Origin: Fagopyrum homotropicum
Taxonomy: Eukaryota > Streptophyta > Magnoliopsida > Caryophyllales > Polygonaceae
Assembly (NCBI GenBank): GCA_033239125.1
Contig: BSWB01000001.1
Coordinates: forward strand, 60,493,416-60,557,415
Length of the DNA: 64,000 nucleotides
Reading direction: 5' to 3'
Notes under the pieces: model-generated
The model's input: only the letters and a program-made list of their open reading frames with translations
Databases searched by the model: none
What the model was told of the DNA's origin: nothing
Position numbers and translations under genes: made by a program
Shown here: positions 1 to 10,957 of the stretch, one piece after another
How the letters are laid out: every line of letters begins with the position of its first letter
Position numbering within the stretch: the first letter of the stretch is position 1

Positions 1-1595
1 TCAATGCAACTAATAACCACAAAAGCGATTAAAGAAATCAAAGATGATATTAAGGTCAATTAAGGGAATAATGCAAATCTAGGGATTAAAGCATCTAGTT
101 GTGGTTCCAACACAAGATCTCAAGATAAGCGGACAAAGCTGAAATTTTGCAAAGGGAAGGTGTTTCTAAAGTGGAATAGATTACCGGGTAAGTCTCACTA
201 CTCACAATCCCAACCCAAAGCTCCTATTAACGGGTAAGTCTCAAGGTACTAAGGAAAGGAACTATAATCTCAAACTAACACACCAACTAAGGGAATAGAA
301 TCAACCTTTACCGGGTAAGTCTCAGGCTAACTCACAAAGATGGGATGAAGGCACACTCAAATCCCAATAAAGGATAAACCTTTATTACCTACACTTATGA
401 TCTTGGGTAAACAAACTAACGAATCACTGGGTAAGTCTCATCCTAGGCTTGCATTGAACCAGGAAAGGTGTAATAAGAATAGGATTTGGCAAACTCTAAC
501 ACTTAACTCTCAGTTTCGGATCTTTAAAAGGTAACCTCGGTCAGTCGAGTTCCACCCCGGCTGAGATGTTCATCGACTGAACGAGATGTTCTAGGGTTAA
601 GATTAAAGACTCGAGCTTTCAGGGTCGTATTGGGATTAAGATCATTCTATCATTGTCTTTCCCACAACTTTCAGCTAATCACCCTAGAATCACACAAGGA
701 AATTAGCCACTTATCATCATAATGACAATAATCAAATAAAAGGGAAAGGAATGAATATTTGAACACAAAAACCTTTTGAACAAGGTTTCAATAACTAAAT
801 CAAATATCAAACAAATCAGCGTTCCTTGAATCACAAATCCAACAAGACAATAAAACCAAAGGGAACCTAAGAAAATCTTACAAATCCCATCAAAAGCTAT
901 CACAAAGCTATGAACTTTCCTTCCTTCAATCTTCAAACTTTCTTCAAAAATCCTTCCTAACTACAACTTCTTCAATAATCCAAAGATGGTAAAAAGGATG
1001 GTTTAATTGTGGAAAATTCAACCCTTTATATAGGAAAATTATCTTCCAAAGATAATAATATTTTAAAAAGATAATTTCCTATAAAATATATCCATATCTC
1101 TAAAATAGATCTCCCAAATATATGATCTTCCTTCCAGAAATCCAGCCCAAAAATATAAGATATCTTCTTTCCATAATTAAAAGATCTCAGCCAAAAAATA
1201 TATCTCGCCGGCGCCAGGTTGTTCGCCTCGGTCGGGACGCTCCTCAAGAACACCTCGGTCGAGGTGACACTGTAGCTGACCGTGGTGAATCTCAGCTGAA
1301 TGTGAAATCTCTCAAATCTGGTCCAAAGTAAATCTTCTTTGTTAATTCCATGCTTCATGAGTTCTCTTTTAAGCTCCTGAATGTAGCTCCTATGACTCCT
1401 TTGCTCCTTAGCTCCATTTTGATCCAAAATGTGCCATTTTACCTACGATTACAACGAAACTTGGTGTAGACCTTGATTCCCGTAAAGATAGATGAAACGA
1501 CAATATAATCACATAATATACATCGATACGTGCAGATTATTGAAGATAAAACGTCTAAACAAGTTCCAAAATATAGACTATAATACATGCTATCA
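1..1595 (-). repeat. LTR of element E (3' LTR, incomplete at window edge)
   Basis: On the plus strand it ends ...GCTATCA at 1595, next to the complement of the PPT (AAATACCCCATACTT). Inside are four spaced copies of a motif reading ACCGGGTAAGTCTC or close to it (183-197, 231-241, 310-324, 425-440), also found in the LTRs of C and D. A 16-bp near-palindrome CACCTCGGTCGAGGTG at 1251-1266 resembles the CCACGGCCGTGG module of the other elements. Short ORFs here look spurious. Confidence 0.75.
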
Positions 1596-2296
1596 AAATA
1601 CCCCATACTTGTCCCTTGCTTGTCCCTAAGAAAGTTCCAAATCTTAAGTACAAGATAGAATGGATTATAAGTCATAAAGATCAATGAAAAGTATTTCAAA
1701 ATATTTTTGATGGTGTGCTCCACTCAAAATATTTCAAAATATTTCAAAACATTTTCAAAATATTTCAAAATATTTTTTGATGGTGTGCTCCACTCATAGA
1801 ATGGATTATAATACATGCTTCATGGCAATTAAAATCAAGATATGATCAAACATATAAAGATTTTAAAATCAATCTGCAAACAAAATCATCACTGAGGTCA
1901 TATACTGAAAAGAAGCACAAAAATCGTTTCGAAAACCTTCTCAGTTAAACCGCCTCGGTCGAGGTGTTCTAAGTCAACCGAGGTACTTGACCTCGTTTGG
2001 CAAGAATCATCCCGGTCGAGGTCATCAATTTATTTTTTCTTAACCAGTTTTTGACGTTTTTCTTAATCAAATAACATGTATGCATGCATGTAGTCTCAGA
2101 TAAGCACATAGAGCATAAGAAAGATCATAAATAACAAGTCATACAAATCATACATATAATGTCAAGTAAGATACATCCAAATACCCCATACTTGGGACAC
2201 ATTGTCCCAATGGGTCAAAATAAGTCTAAAAATAGAATACTCACCGTACATAAGCTGAGCTACACAATAAATAAATAAAATAAATCCCTGCAAGCT
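1596..2296 (-). other. Element E 3' UTR with PPT and internal PPT-like tract
   Basis: No gene is visible. The minus strand carries the 3' PPT (1596-1610), preceded by an imperfect stem with a GGGA loop. A second PPT-like tract with a CATTG-GGA-CAATG hairpin lies near 2179-2214. AATATTTC-rich stretches near 1685-1775 and two copies of TTGATGGTGTGCTCCACTCA (about 1708 and 1777) show a local duplication. CGGTCGAGG-type palindromes recur at 1951-1966 and near 2012. Confidence 0.65.
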
Positions 2297-2732
2297 CTAA
2301 TCCTGATCTGCTGGTGGTGGTGGTGGATACGGGACGAAGGGATACTGAGATGGGTAAAATGGATAACCCATGGTATACTGGAACTGTATCTCCATCATCC
2401 GGCGCTGGTAGTGCTGGTTCTCCCTCATCTCCATCATCTCTAAGGACACGGCGGCGTAATAGTCGATCATCTGGTCCGTCAGCTCGTCAATCCGTCGATG
2501 AGCTATGGGATCCCTCTGTCTGCGGACTCTGCGCCTAGAAGGACGTGATGGTGCTGCAGCTGCCTCCTCCACTGTCGCCTCATCGTCTAAGTCGACAACT
2601 GGCACACTGGGGCCGGCAGTATCTGTGCCTGTCTCCATGGTAGCACAACCATCATCCTACTCAGCCTCCTCCTCTACATGAGCTGCTGCAGCGTCTCTAG
2701 CATCCTCTATGTAGGGTATCCAAGCGGTAGAC
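2297..2732 (-). pseudogene. ATHILA env-like ORF, C-terminal fragment (element E)
   Basis: The minus strand encodes about 113 residues ending in a Pro-rich tail (YPPPPPADQD). The preceding part is acidic then basic, followed by a Met/Gln-rich stretch (MMEIQFQYTMGYPF). Element A's ORF ends the same way, with a Gln/Arg-rich stretch then FLPPPPPQ. The reading frame continues upstream through an in-frame TAG at 2657-2659 to the junction with A at 2732, and that part includes WIPYIED, like APPYIPDE in A. The family is known from Athila elements, where it lies between pol and the 3' LTR; its function is unsettled. This copy is broken by the stop and by A's insertion. Confidence 0.65.
2728..2732. other. 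Left target-site copy of A (TAGAC)
   Basis: These five bases directly precede the TG of A's 5' LTR. The partner copy should directly follow A's 3' LTR, beyond the window, so this duplication is predicted and not confirmed. Confidence 0.45.
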
Positions 2733-4092
2733 TGTTAGCATGAAATATTGCAATATTATAGGCACTCATTCTAGTTGTTTTTCATTCATTATAGTGTTCA
2801 TGGATAAGGTATTGAAGCATTTGTTAGCTTGTTTATCTATATTTTCGATATGGAGGTCTACATTAGCTTTATGTTGATTATAGGTGAATAAGAGTTGAAA
2901 CCGGACCATTTGAGAGAGACAAGAGAGGATTTGAGCATATCCAAGGATTAGGAACACATCAAGGAAGTCAAAGAAGGAGCTAAGATGGAGAATGGCACGA
3001 CACAATGGAAACCACAAGCAACATATGCTTCCACGCCCTAAAATACGGCCGTAGAAGAGTCCACGCCCTAAACCACGGCCGTGGATCTTGGCATCATAAG
3101 CGTGGAGCATTCCAGTGAGTTACACGGTCTAAAGTACGGTCGTGGAAGATGAGAGACACCGTAATCCAATTCCACGCCCTAAACCACGGTCGTGGAATCC
3201 CTTGAGACCGTGATTTAGGCAATCCTTTGACAAATCATTTATTGCCACATCATCTACGTATTTGGGCTGAGGGATATCTCTTACTCTACGCATAAAAATG
3301 CGGGAGGAGAGAGTTTTCAGCAACCTCGCTTTGGGAGAGTTAGCCTTAGGGTTTTCGCGAGGGACTTTGCGGAAGCGCTGGCAATTTGGATTCCCGAAGA
3401 TTGTGTGTGGCGGAAGTTGCGCCCTTTCTCTTAGGTTTTGATATTGAAGACGGATTGACAACCTGTTCTTCGTGTTTGCCTAAGATCATTGTGAGGTTTT
3501 GTGTTACATTCTGAATCCATTGAGTATTCCATTTTGTGTTTTGGATTTGAGATTGACTTTGAGTTATATTCGAGTTTTCGAAGGTTTTCATCTTTCAATG
3601 TTCTTTTATTTATTTTGATTTCGAGTGTCACAACCTTAATCGTTTTAGTTCGTTTTGATCCTTGGGTTACAAGTTTGGGTATTTGAGATTAATTCTTGTC
3701 CATAGATCCTTTCTATACTGAAGCCTCAACAACCTTTATAGAGATTGTCTTTAGATAAGTCAGATAAAATCTTGGAACTTCACCGTACATTGCTTTACTT
3801 TAGCATACCTTTGCAACTCTTAACTCTGTCCTTATACTTATAGAATATCTTGAATCGATTGCCACAATTAGATACTTGGATCTTTAGGGTTGTTGTGTTC
3901 CCAATATTTGCAAAGCTTTATACACTTACTTGCTTGACGATTTGTGAACTGAATTTGTTCCCCCCAAATCCCTGAGTTCGATACTCTGGAATTCTTGCTT
4001 TACTACGCCGATTCGTACACTGCGGGTTCGCTTGCTTTCATTCTAGTTTTATAAATTTAAAGCTTGATTGCACGTATGTTTTAGGGCGAACA
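2733..4092 (+). repeat. 5' LTR of element A
   Basis: Begins TGTTAGCATG and ends GCGAACA just before the PBS; 1360 bp. It matches 62368-64000 closely, except that about 290 bp present in the 3' LTR are replaced here near 3599 by a short stretch. The TATA position of the 3' LTR (TATAAAAAGG) reads CATAAAAATG at 3291-3300, so the 5' promoter may be damaged. It carries several CCACGGCCGTGG-type palindromes between 3030 and 3200. Confidence 0.88.
3029..3218 (+). repeat. Cluster of CCACGGCCGTGG palindrome modules in A's 5' LTR
   Basis: Four related units occur. Typically CCACGCCCTAAA is followed by a palindrome: TACGGCCGTA (about 3043), the exact CCACGGCCGTGG at 3073-3084, TACGGTCGTGG (about 3135) and CCACGGTCGTGG (about 3187). 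ACCGTAAT or ACCGTGATT follows at a short distance. The 3' LTR repeats the cluster at 62666-62850. Confidence 0.8.
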
Positions 4093-4098
4093 AGTTTT

Positions 4099-4117
4099 TG
4101 GCGCCGTTGCCGGGGAT
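4099..4117 (+). other. Primer binding site of A, tRNA-Asp
   Basis: TGGCGCCGTTGCCGGGGAT is complementary to the 3' end of plant tRNA-Asp(GUC), including CCA. It starts six bases after the LTR end. This primer is typical of the Athila/Tat group. Confidence 0.88.
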
Positions 4118-4219
4118 TTGGTTTAGGCCGAATTCGGTTATCGGTTGTCAAGCTTGGGAGCTTTGCTCTTGTTATTTGATATCTCTTTCGAAGTGATATT
4201 TGCAGGTTATCTTAGGTAT

Positions 4220-5779
4220 ATGCGCAGGTCTAGCACCAACAAAGAGCTCTTACCTCTTGATCAAGAACTTGAGAAGACTTTGAGAAAGAAGCTCAAAGAA
4301 AGAAAGATGGCTGAAAGTAAAGAGAGGGATATCCAAGCGGAGTTGGATGATTCCGAAGCTCGACTTAGATGGAGCGAGAAGACTCGCAAGGAAGAATCGG
4401 ACCGTCATCAATTGCAAATTGATGAGCTCAAGGACATGATGCTTCAAATGAGGCTGGAGATGAGTGATTCCAAGAAGAAGAAGAGAAGGAAACCGACAAG
4501 ATCGGAGAGAACCGACTCATCCGATGAGGATAGCGACTCCTCCATGCCATCGCTAGAGGACATTGATCCAACGATCAATGCGAACCAGGATAATCCAAGA
4601 CCGGCCGCCAATTATGGTATCCCGGCTGGGGGTGTGAGAGCCGCTCGTGTAGATGAAGAGCCAAGAACTCTTGGCCAAAGAATGGATCCGATTCAGCAAC
4701 CATGCCGTCTAGGTGTGAACTTTGTTGCTGACGATATTCAGGGGTTTAGCTTCAACCCACAAGTTATTACCATCGTTCGCCAAAGCCAGTTTGGAGGAAC
4801 GAGTGTCGAATCTCCACATCAACATTTACAGAATTTTGAGATCTTGATGGAGACAATGAAGCCAAAGAATGCAACCACCAATAATTACAAGATCAAACCA
4901 TTCTTTTTCTCCTTGAAAGGGAAAGCTTTATCTTGGTATCAAGCTCTTCCAAATGGAAGACTCAACACATGGAAGGATCTATCTTCGGAGTTCCTCACCA
5001 AATTCTTTCTGCCATCCAAGACGGCGGAGTTGAGAGGTAAAATTAATGCTTTTTCTATGAGATCTAATGAGAGTTTGTTTCAGTCTTGGGAAAGATTTCA
5101 GGATTTATTATTGGATTGCCCACACCATGGCATTTCCAAATTGGAGTTATTGGAGATATACTACAAGGGGCTGGATGTAGAAACACAATTCAAGCTCCAA
5201 TCCCTTTCATGTGGCACATTCATGGACACGAGGGAAGATGACGCTTGGGACTTCATTGAGAAGCAAGCCCGAGTCATTGAGAAGTATTCTCACCGGAAAG
5301 TAGAAGCTAATCGAGTGGAGCAAGGTTCAAAGCTAACACAAGCTGCTCAAACTCAAATCTTTTCTCTCAACACCGAGATTAAAGAATTGAAGGAAGTCAT
5401 CAAGGCTAGCTTTCCAAAGCCTAAGGAGCAAGATGTTGGTTATTTAGGAAACAACAATAACCACAATGGGAATGAGAACACCAATCGCAACAACCGGAAC
5501 AACAACCGGAACAATTGGAATAACAACAACCGGAATAACAATTGGAACAACAATAGGGGTTCAAACAACAACAATTGGCGTTCCAACCAACAACAAAACT
5601 CCCGTAATTCTTATCCCAATTCAGGAAATTCACTAACTCTACCATCTTCTTCTTCTTCCATTCCTTTGAAAAGCCAGGGGCAAATATCTAATAGTGGAAG
5701 CACTTCGGGGAAAGAGAAGCCCGATCCAATGCTGGAAACGATCTTGGGAAAGCTTCAAGGATTAGAGTCACATCACTAA
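4220..5779 (+). pseudogene. gag of element A (Athila type), frameshifted at its end
   Basis: I start at the ATG at 4220 (MRRSSTNKELL) because D's gag starts with the same MRRS context at 24772; an upstream TTG in frame is less likely. About 519 residues. A charged N-terminal part looks coiled-coil-like (about residues 10-120, rich in Lys/Glu). The core gag domain follows (ALSWYQALPNGRLNTW, FLTKFFLPSKTAELRGK, DCPHHGISKLELLEIYYKGL). An Asn-rich stretch of repeated NNRNN lies near the end. No CCHC zinc knuckle is visible, as in C and D. The frame shifts near 5770, and a TAA follows about 80 bp downstream in the next frame. It packages element RNA in cytoplasmic particles. Confidence 0.82.
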
Positions 5780-5891
5780 GGTTGATAAAGCCCAAAAGGT
5801 TTTAGAAAACCAAATATTTAGCAATGCTGAGTAAGTTCCTAGAAATCAAGGAAAACTTCCACGAAAGACGGAGGATAACCGGAAAGGAAGG

Positions 5892-8734
5892 GTGATGGCT
5901 ATCACAACTAGGAGCGGAGCAACAACCACCGACCCGCAGCCCAAGTTTGTGGAAGTTCACGTCGAAAAGGAGAAGGAAAAGGGGAAGGAGAAGGAAGACA
6001 TCTACATTCCTCTTCCAGCTTACAAACCTCCCTTACCGTTCCCACAATCTAGAGCAAGAGCGCGTCTAGACAAGCAATTCGGTAAGCTCATTGAACTCAT
6101 GAGCAAACTACATATTAATATACCTTTCATTGATGCAATTGTAGGTATGCCAGCATATGGAAAGTTCTTAAAGGAGATCCTCTCTAACAAGAGGAAACTA
6201 GAAGATTTTGGATAAGTCAAGATGAGCTCAGATTCGTCGGATCTCATCAAGACGATGAAGGAAAAGATGCCCCCAAAGCTGAACGATCCGGGGTCATTTT
6301 GTGTTCCAATCGAGTAGGATATGTCACATATGATGCATTATATGATTTAGGAGCAAGCGTTAGCATCATTCTGCTTGCCTTATGCAGGAAGATCGGTCAA
6401 GGCGAGCCTAAACCGGTGAAGATGACGTTATATATGGCGGATCGATCCATAACTCGTCCCGTCGGTATCGTTGAAGACGTCCCGGTCAAGCTTGGTAAGT
6501 TCTATGTTCCAATAGATTTTGTTGTGCTTGACATTCCTGCAGATAGTCCAGTCCCGATCATACTCGGAAGACCGTTTCTTACAACATCCGGTTGTATGGT
6601 GGATTGCAAGAATGCTAGACTCGCCTTCGACATAGGAGAGGAAAAGGTAGAGTTCGTTCTTTCTACTTTGATGAAAGAACCAGCTCTTGAAGAGGATATG
6701 TTTAACAACAATGACGAAGAGATATCTAGAGAAGAAGTAAGTTCGATTCTCTTCAAAGATCCTTTGCAAAAAGTGATTACTATGAGCATTATGGACATAG
6801 GAGAGGAAGAGGAATGCAATGAGGAAATTGAAGCTTTAGAGGAGCAAACAGAAGTGCATGAAGAAGAGTTTGAAAAACTCTACGATGGGTCAGAAAACGT
6901 GAGGAATCACGGCCAGTCGTGCTATTCCACGGCCGTGGTTCCCACCAACATGACCGTAATTAGCTATTCAGAGGACTCCAGTAAGTTACATGGCCAAAAC
7001 CACGGCCGTGGAACTATCAGATGTGCCGTAATTGCTTTCCACGCCCTAAACCACGGCCGTGGAGGAAACAGAGGTGCCGTGATTTTGGGAAAATCTGAGG
7101 ACAATTACATTCTTTCTACCACTTCTCTTGATTCTTCTCCAAAAACTTCTATACCGTTAGAAACTTCTAAGGAAGCATTGGAGACTCCTCAGGAGCCACT
7201 AGAGACTCCAATAGTGATGGAATTGAAGCCACTTCCCGCACATCTAAGATACGCATTTCTAGGACCTAATTCTACCTTTCCGGTAATTGTTAGTTCCGAT
7301 TTGAGCATAGATGAACATAGTAAGTTTAAGGTTGTTCTTAAGAAACATAGGAAAGCCTTAGGATATACTATAGAGGATCTAGTAAGAATCAAGCCTTCAC
7401 TATGCATGCCTAAGATCCTAATGGAAGAAGACTTTAGAACCTCACGGCAACCTCAAAGGCGGTTGAATCCGACCATGAAGGAGGTTGTCAAGAAGGAAAT
7501 TCTTAAACTACTTGATGCAGGTATCATCTATCCTATCTCCGATAGCAAATGGGTGAGTCCCGTACAGGTGGTTCCAAAGAAGGGAGGAATGACGGTCATT
7601 ACCAACAAGAACAATTAGCTCATTCCTACGCGAACCGTTACAGGATGGAGGATGTGCATAGACTACCGCAAGCTAAACAACGCAACGAGGAAGGATCACT
7701 TCCCACTACCCTTCATCGACCAAATGCTTGAGAGGTTAGCACAACACTCACACTTTTTCTATCTTGACGGTTATAGTGGTTTCTTTCAGATCCCGATACA
7801 TCCGGACGATCAAGAGAAGACCACGTTCACGTGCCCGTGGGGTACGTTTGCTTATAGGAGAATGCCGTTTGGGCTTTGCAACGCCCCAACCACCTTCCAA
7901 AGGTGCATGATGGCTATATTCTCGGAGTATGTAGAGGAAATCATGGAGGTTTTTATGGATGACTTTTCTGTTTATGGTTCCTCTTTCGATAATTGTCTTT
8001 CTAACCTTTCTCTTGTGCTACAAAGGTGTGAAGACACTAACCTAGTTCTTAGTTGGGAGAAGTGTCAATTTATGGTGAAGGAAGGTATTGTACTCGGACA
8101 CTTGATCTCTAGTAGAGGGATTGAAGTAGATAAGGCTAAGATAGATACTATAGAAAAGCTCCCTCCTCCATCTTCGGTGAAGGGAATAAGAAGCTTTCTA
8201 GGACATGCTGGATTTTATAGACGTTTTATAAAGGATTTCTCTAAGATATCAAAACCGCTTACTAATCTATTGATGAAGGATGCAGTTTTTTATTTCTCGC
8301 AGGAGTGCTTAGATGCGTTTCACAAGATTTGGGAAGCTCTAATCTCAGCCCCAATCATTCAACCCCTGGATTGGAATCTTCCATTCGAGGTCATGTGTGA
8401 TGCAAGTGACGTATCTATAGGAGCTGTGCTTGGGCAAAAGAAGGAAGGACAAACCCATGCTATCTACTATGCTAGCAAGACGCTAGACGAAGCGCAACTT
8501 AACTACGCCACTACTGAAAAAGAATTTCTAGCTATTGTTTATGCCTTTGAAAAGTTTCGTTCTTATCTTGTAGGTGCAAAGGTGATTGTATACACGGATC
8601 ACGCTGCCATCCGGTATCTACTTGCAAAGAAGGATGCGAAACCAAGGCTGATTAGATGGATTCTTCTCCTACAAGAATTCGATCTAGAGATCCGTGACAA
8701 GAAGGGTTCGAAAATTATGTTGCGGATCATTTGA
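5892..8734 (+). pseudogene. protease-reverse transcriptase-RNase H of element A
   Basis: In order: a gag-linker start (MAITTRSG, also in C and D), an aspartic protease with DLGAS at about 6347, a linker with three CCACGGCCGTGG palindromes, reverse transcriptase (SDSKWVSPVQVVPKKGG, then FMDD at 7952-7963), and RNase H (CDASD near 8398, TDHAAIRYLL). Breaks: a stop after EDFG at 6213-6215, a frameshift near 6312, a TAG at 7616-7618 just before the RT core, and a frameshift near 8710. Reverse transcriptase copies element RNA into DNA and RNase H removes the RNA strand. RT and RNase H motifs are intact residue by residue, but no single product can form. Confidence 0.85.
6908..7085 (+). repeat. Palindrome modules inside A's protease-RT linker
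   Basis: Three exact CCACGGCCGTGG copies lie at 6927-6938, 7000-7011 and 7051-7062, with nearby GCCGTAATT or GCCGTGATTTT. They are read in frame (for example NHGRG). The linker is the least conserved part of pol among A, C and D, yet all three carry such modules here. Confidence 0.8.
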
Positions 8735-10110
8735 GTAGTCTAACACATCTAGAGGACGACAATCTACCTATAGATGACTCTTTTCCGGACGAGCATTTAC
8801 ACATCATAGAGGAGTGCATCGACAAGATTACTAAAGTTAACAAACCATGGTTTGTTGATTTTGTTAACTATTTGGTTTTCCAAGAAAATACCACCCGCAT
8901 TATCCTATGCACAAAGGAAGAAGTTCTTTAAGGATGTCCAGGAATACTTTTGGAACGAACCTCTCCTCTTCAAGAGAGGTCCTGACGGCATCATTCGACG
9001 ATGTGTGCCGGAAGACGAGATGCAAAGTGTCAACCGTCATTTTCATTCACTACCTTGTGGAGGACACGCTAGCTCGAACAAGACTAGCGCTAAGGTATTG
9101 CAATTTCGATTCTTTTGGCTTACTTTATTTAAAGATGTGCAAACCTTTGTTTCCTGTTGCGATGCTTATCAAAGAACTAGGAGAAACGAAATGCCTCTTA
9201 ACAAATTCAGGAGGTAGAGATCTTTGACGTTTGGGGAGTAGACTTCATGGGACCTTTCCCATCATCTTGTGGAAACCAATACATACTTCTAGCTGTAGAT
9301 TATGTTTCGAGATGGGTTGAAGCAATTGTCTCTCCCACTAATGATGCCATGGTTGTGGTTAAGCTCTTTAACAAGACTATTTTCCCACGATTTGGGACAC
9401 CACGGACTATCATTAGTGATGGAGGCTCTCACTTCATTGCCCGACGATTCGAAGCTCTACTAGCTAAGTATGTGGTGACTCACAAGATCGCTACCCCTTA
9501 CCATCCAATAACGAGTGGACAAGTGAAGATTTCGAACCGGGAGATCAAAGGAATCCTAGAGAAAACAGTTTCGAAGACAAGGAAAGATTGGTCTTTGAAG
9601 CTAGATGATGCATTATGGGCATACCGGACTGCATACAAGACTCCCATAGGAATGACACCATACAAACTTGTGTATGGGAAGTCTTGTCACTTACCGGTAG
9701 AGCTGGAACATAAGGCGTATTGGGCGGTAAAGTGGTTGAACTTCAGCATGAAGGAAGCGGGCGAGAAGCGCCTCTTGGACCTTAACGAGCTTGAAGAACA
9801 TCACTTAAATGCCTACGAGAATGCCAAGATCTATAAAGAGAGAGCCAAACGTTGGCATGATAAGCATATCATTCCAAAGGACCTCAAAGAAGGATATCAA
9901 GTTCTCCTCTTCAATTCGAGACTTCGGCTCTTTCTAGGTAAACTTAAATCTCGTTGGACTGGACCTTATCTAATAAAACATGTTTTTCCCCATGGCGCAG
10001 CTGAAGCATGGGGTGAAAAGGGCGGAAGCTTCAAGGTGAACGGTCAACGACTCAAGAAGTACTCACCAAAACTCCAAGCTGAGGAGTTCACGCCTACCGC
10101 ACTCGAATAA
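8735..10110 (+). pseudogene. integrase of element A, catalytic Glu replaced by Lys
   Basis: Includes the HHCC-type zinc region (HFHSLPCGGHASS, then CCDAYQRT), the catalytic core (AVDYVSRWVEA, IISDGGSHF) and a C-terminal part ending KYSPKLQAEE. The frame changes near 8880 and again near 9205. Compared with D, four residues (GNIS) are missing after QRT. The second Asp is at 9418-9420; 35 residues later, where C and D have Glu, codon 9526-9528 is AAG (Lys). That should abolish strand transfer. The enzyme would insert the cDNA into the genome. Confidence 0.85.
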
Positions 10111-10957
10111 GTGCAAGTACGGTCTAGCTACGGACCTTAAACAAGCGCTTCTTGGGAGGCAACCCAAGGTATTGCACTTATGCTTTTATTTGTCATTCGT
10201 AGATTAGATTAGTCTAGACGTTTTTGTTTTGTTTTGCCCTCGATACCTCGCGGTATGTTGTGTTTTTGGATGTAGGAGCAATGGAATAAGCAAAGGAAGG
10301 AGTAAAAGTTAGAAGGAATTGACGAAACTTGGATTTTGGCACATTACAGAGAGTTCCACGCCCTAAACCACGGTCGTGGAGGCTACAGTGACCGTAATTC
10401 TTCAAAATCTGAGAAAAATCACCAAAAACCACGGGTCCGTACAAAACCACGGCCGTGGAAACCCCCGAGTGACCGTGATTTTCAAAAAATTTTACGGCCA
10501 CTATATAAACCACCTTCCTTCACAAAAACAACCTTATTCCCTCTTCCACGCCCCTTTCCACGCCCTAAACTCCGAAAAATCTCCACCTCTCGCAAATCCT
10601 CATTCGGTAATCGTTTTGAACGATTCTTGGTGCAAAAGTGGAGCATTTTCATTCCTCTACAAGATCCAATCGACAAAACAAGTGAACAATCCATCACGAA
10701 GGCAGAATTTGGATTCAAAGATCCAAAAACCTAGGTTTTTACTCTTCTTCTCTTCTTTGTCAATTCGGGCTAAATTTTTGGAAGAACTTAGAGAAATTGC
10801 ATAGGATTGAGATTGGAATTAGTCTAGGACAAGTTCTGCTGAGTTTGTTGTTGATTTGATTGAGATTTGAGGAATTTAGAGCCGAATCACGGTCTCTGGA
10901 ACTTCCACGGCCGTGGAAACCTAAGAACAGACAGTGGTTTTTTCTGGTTTTGAGAAA
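10111..10957 (+). other. A inter-ORF region between pol and ATHILA ORF
   Basis: No convincing gene. It starts with a hairpin at 10151-10168 and carries palindrome modules CCACGGTCGTGG (10368-10379) and CCACGGCCGTGG (10447-10458, 10905-10916) with ACCGTAATT or ACCGTGATTTT about 8-13 bases after each of the first two. Open frames here are short and start in repeats. It could be a leader for a spliced or internally initiated ATHILA transcript. Confidence 0.6.
10144..10168 (+). other. Conserved hairpin after pol stop (loop AGGCAA), element A
   Basis: CTTGGG-AGGCAA-CCCAAG forms a perfect 6-bp stem and follows AGCGCTT, about 40 bp after the pol stop. D and C carry the same loop at the same place with different stem bases. 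Confidence 0.7.

Larger units (their letters stand above)
1..2732 (-). mobile_element. Element E: 3' part of an old Athila-lineage Ty3/Gypsy element (host of element A)
   Basis: Reading the minus strand gives, in order, the end of an ATHILA-type ORF, a 3' UTR with a PPT-like tract, a PPT reading AAGTATGGGGTATTT, and an LTR starting TGATAGCATG. The same layout occurs in A, C and D. The element is cut at 2732 by the insertion of A and leaves the window on the left inside its LTR, so neither end is visible. The rest should lie beyond A's 3' LTR, to the right of the window. It is the oldest layer here. Assignment to Athila is by shared layout and ORF similarity, not by a database search. Confidence 0.75.

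Noticed and set aside
183..440. CRISPR-like spaced repeats in E, C and D LTRs
   Set aside because: The repeats are short (14-16 bp), the spacing is irregular, and they are shared by LTRs of related elements.
703..1723. Small minus- and plus-strand ORFs in the leftmost part
   Set aside because: They lie inside E's LTR and 3' UTR, have no recognisable domain and start or end in repeats.
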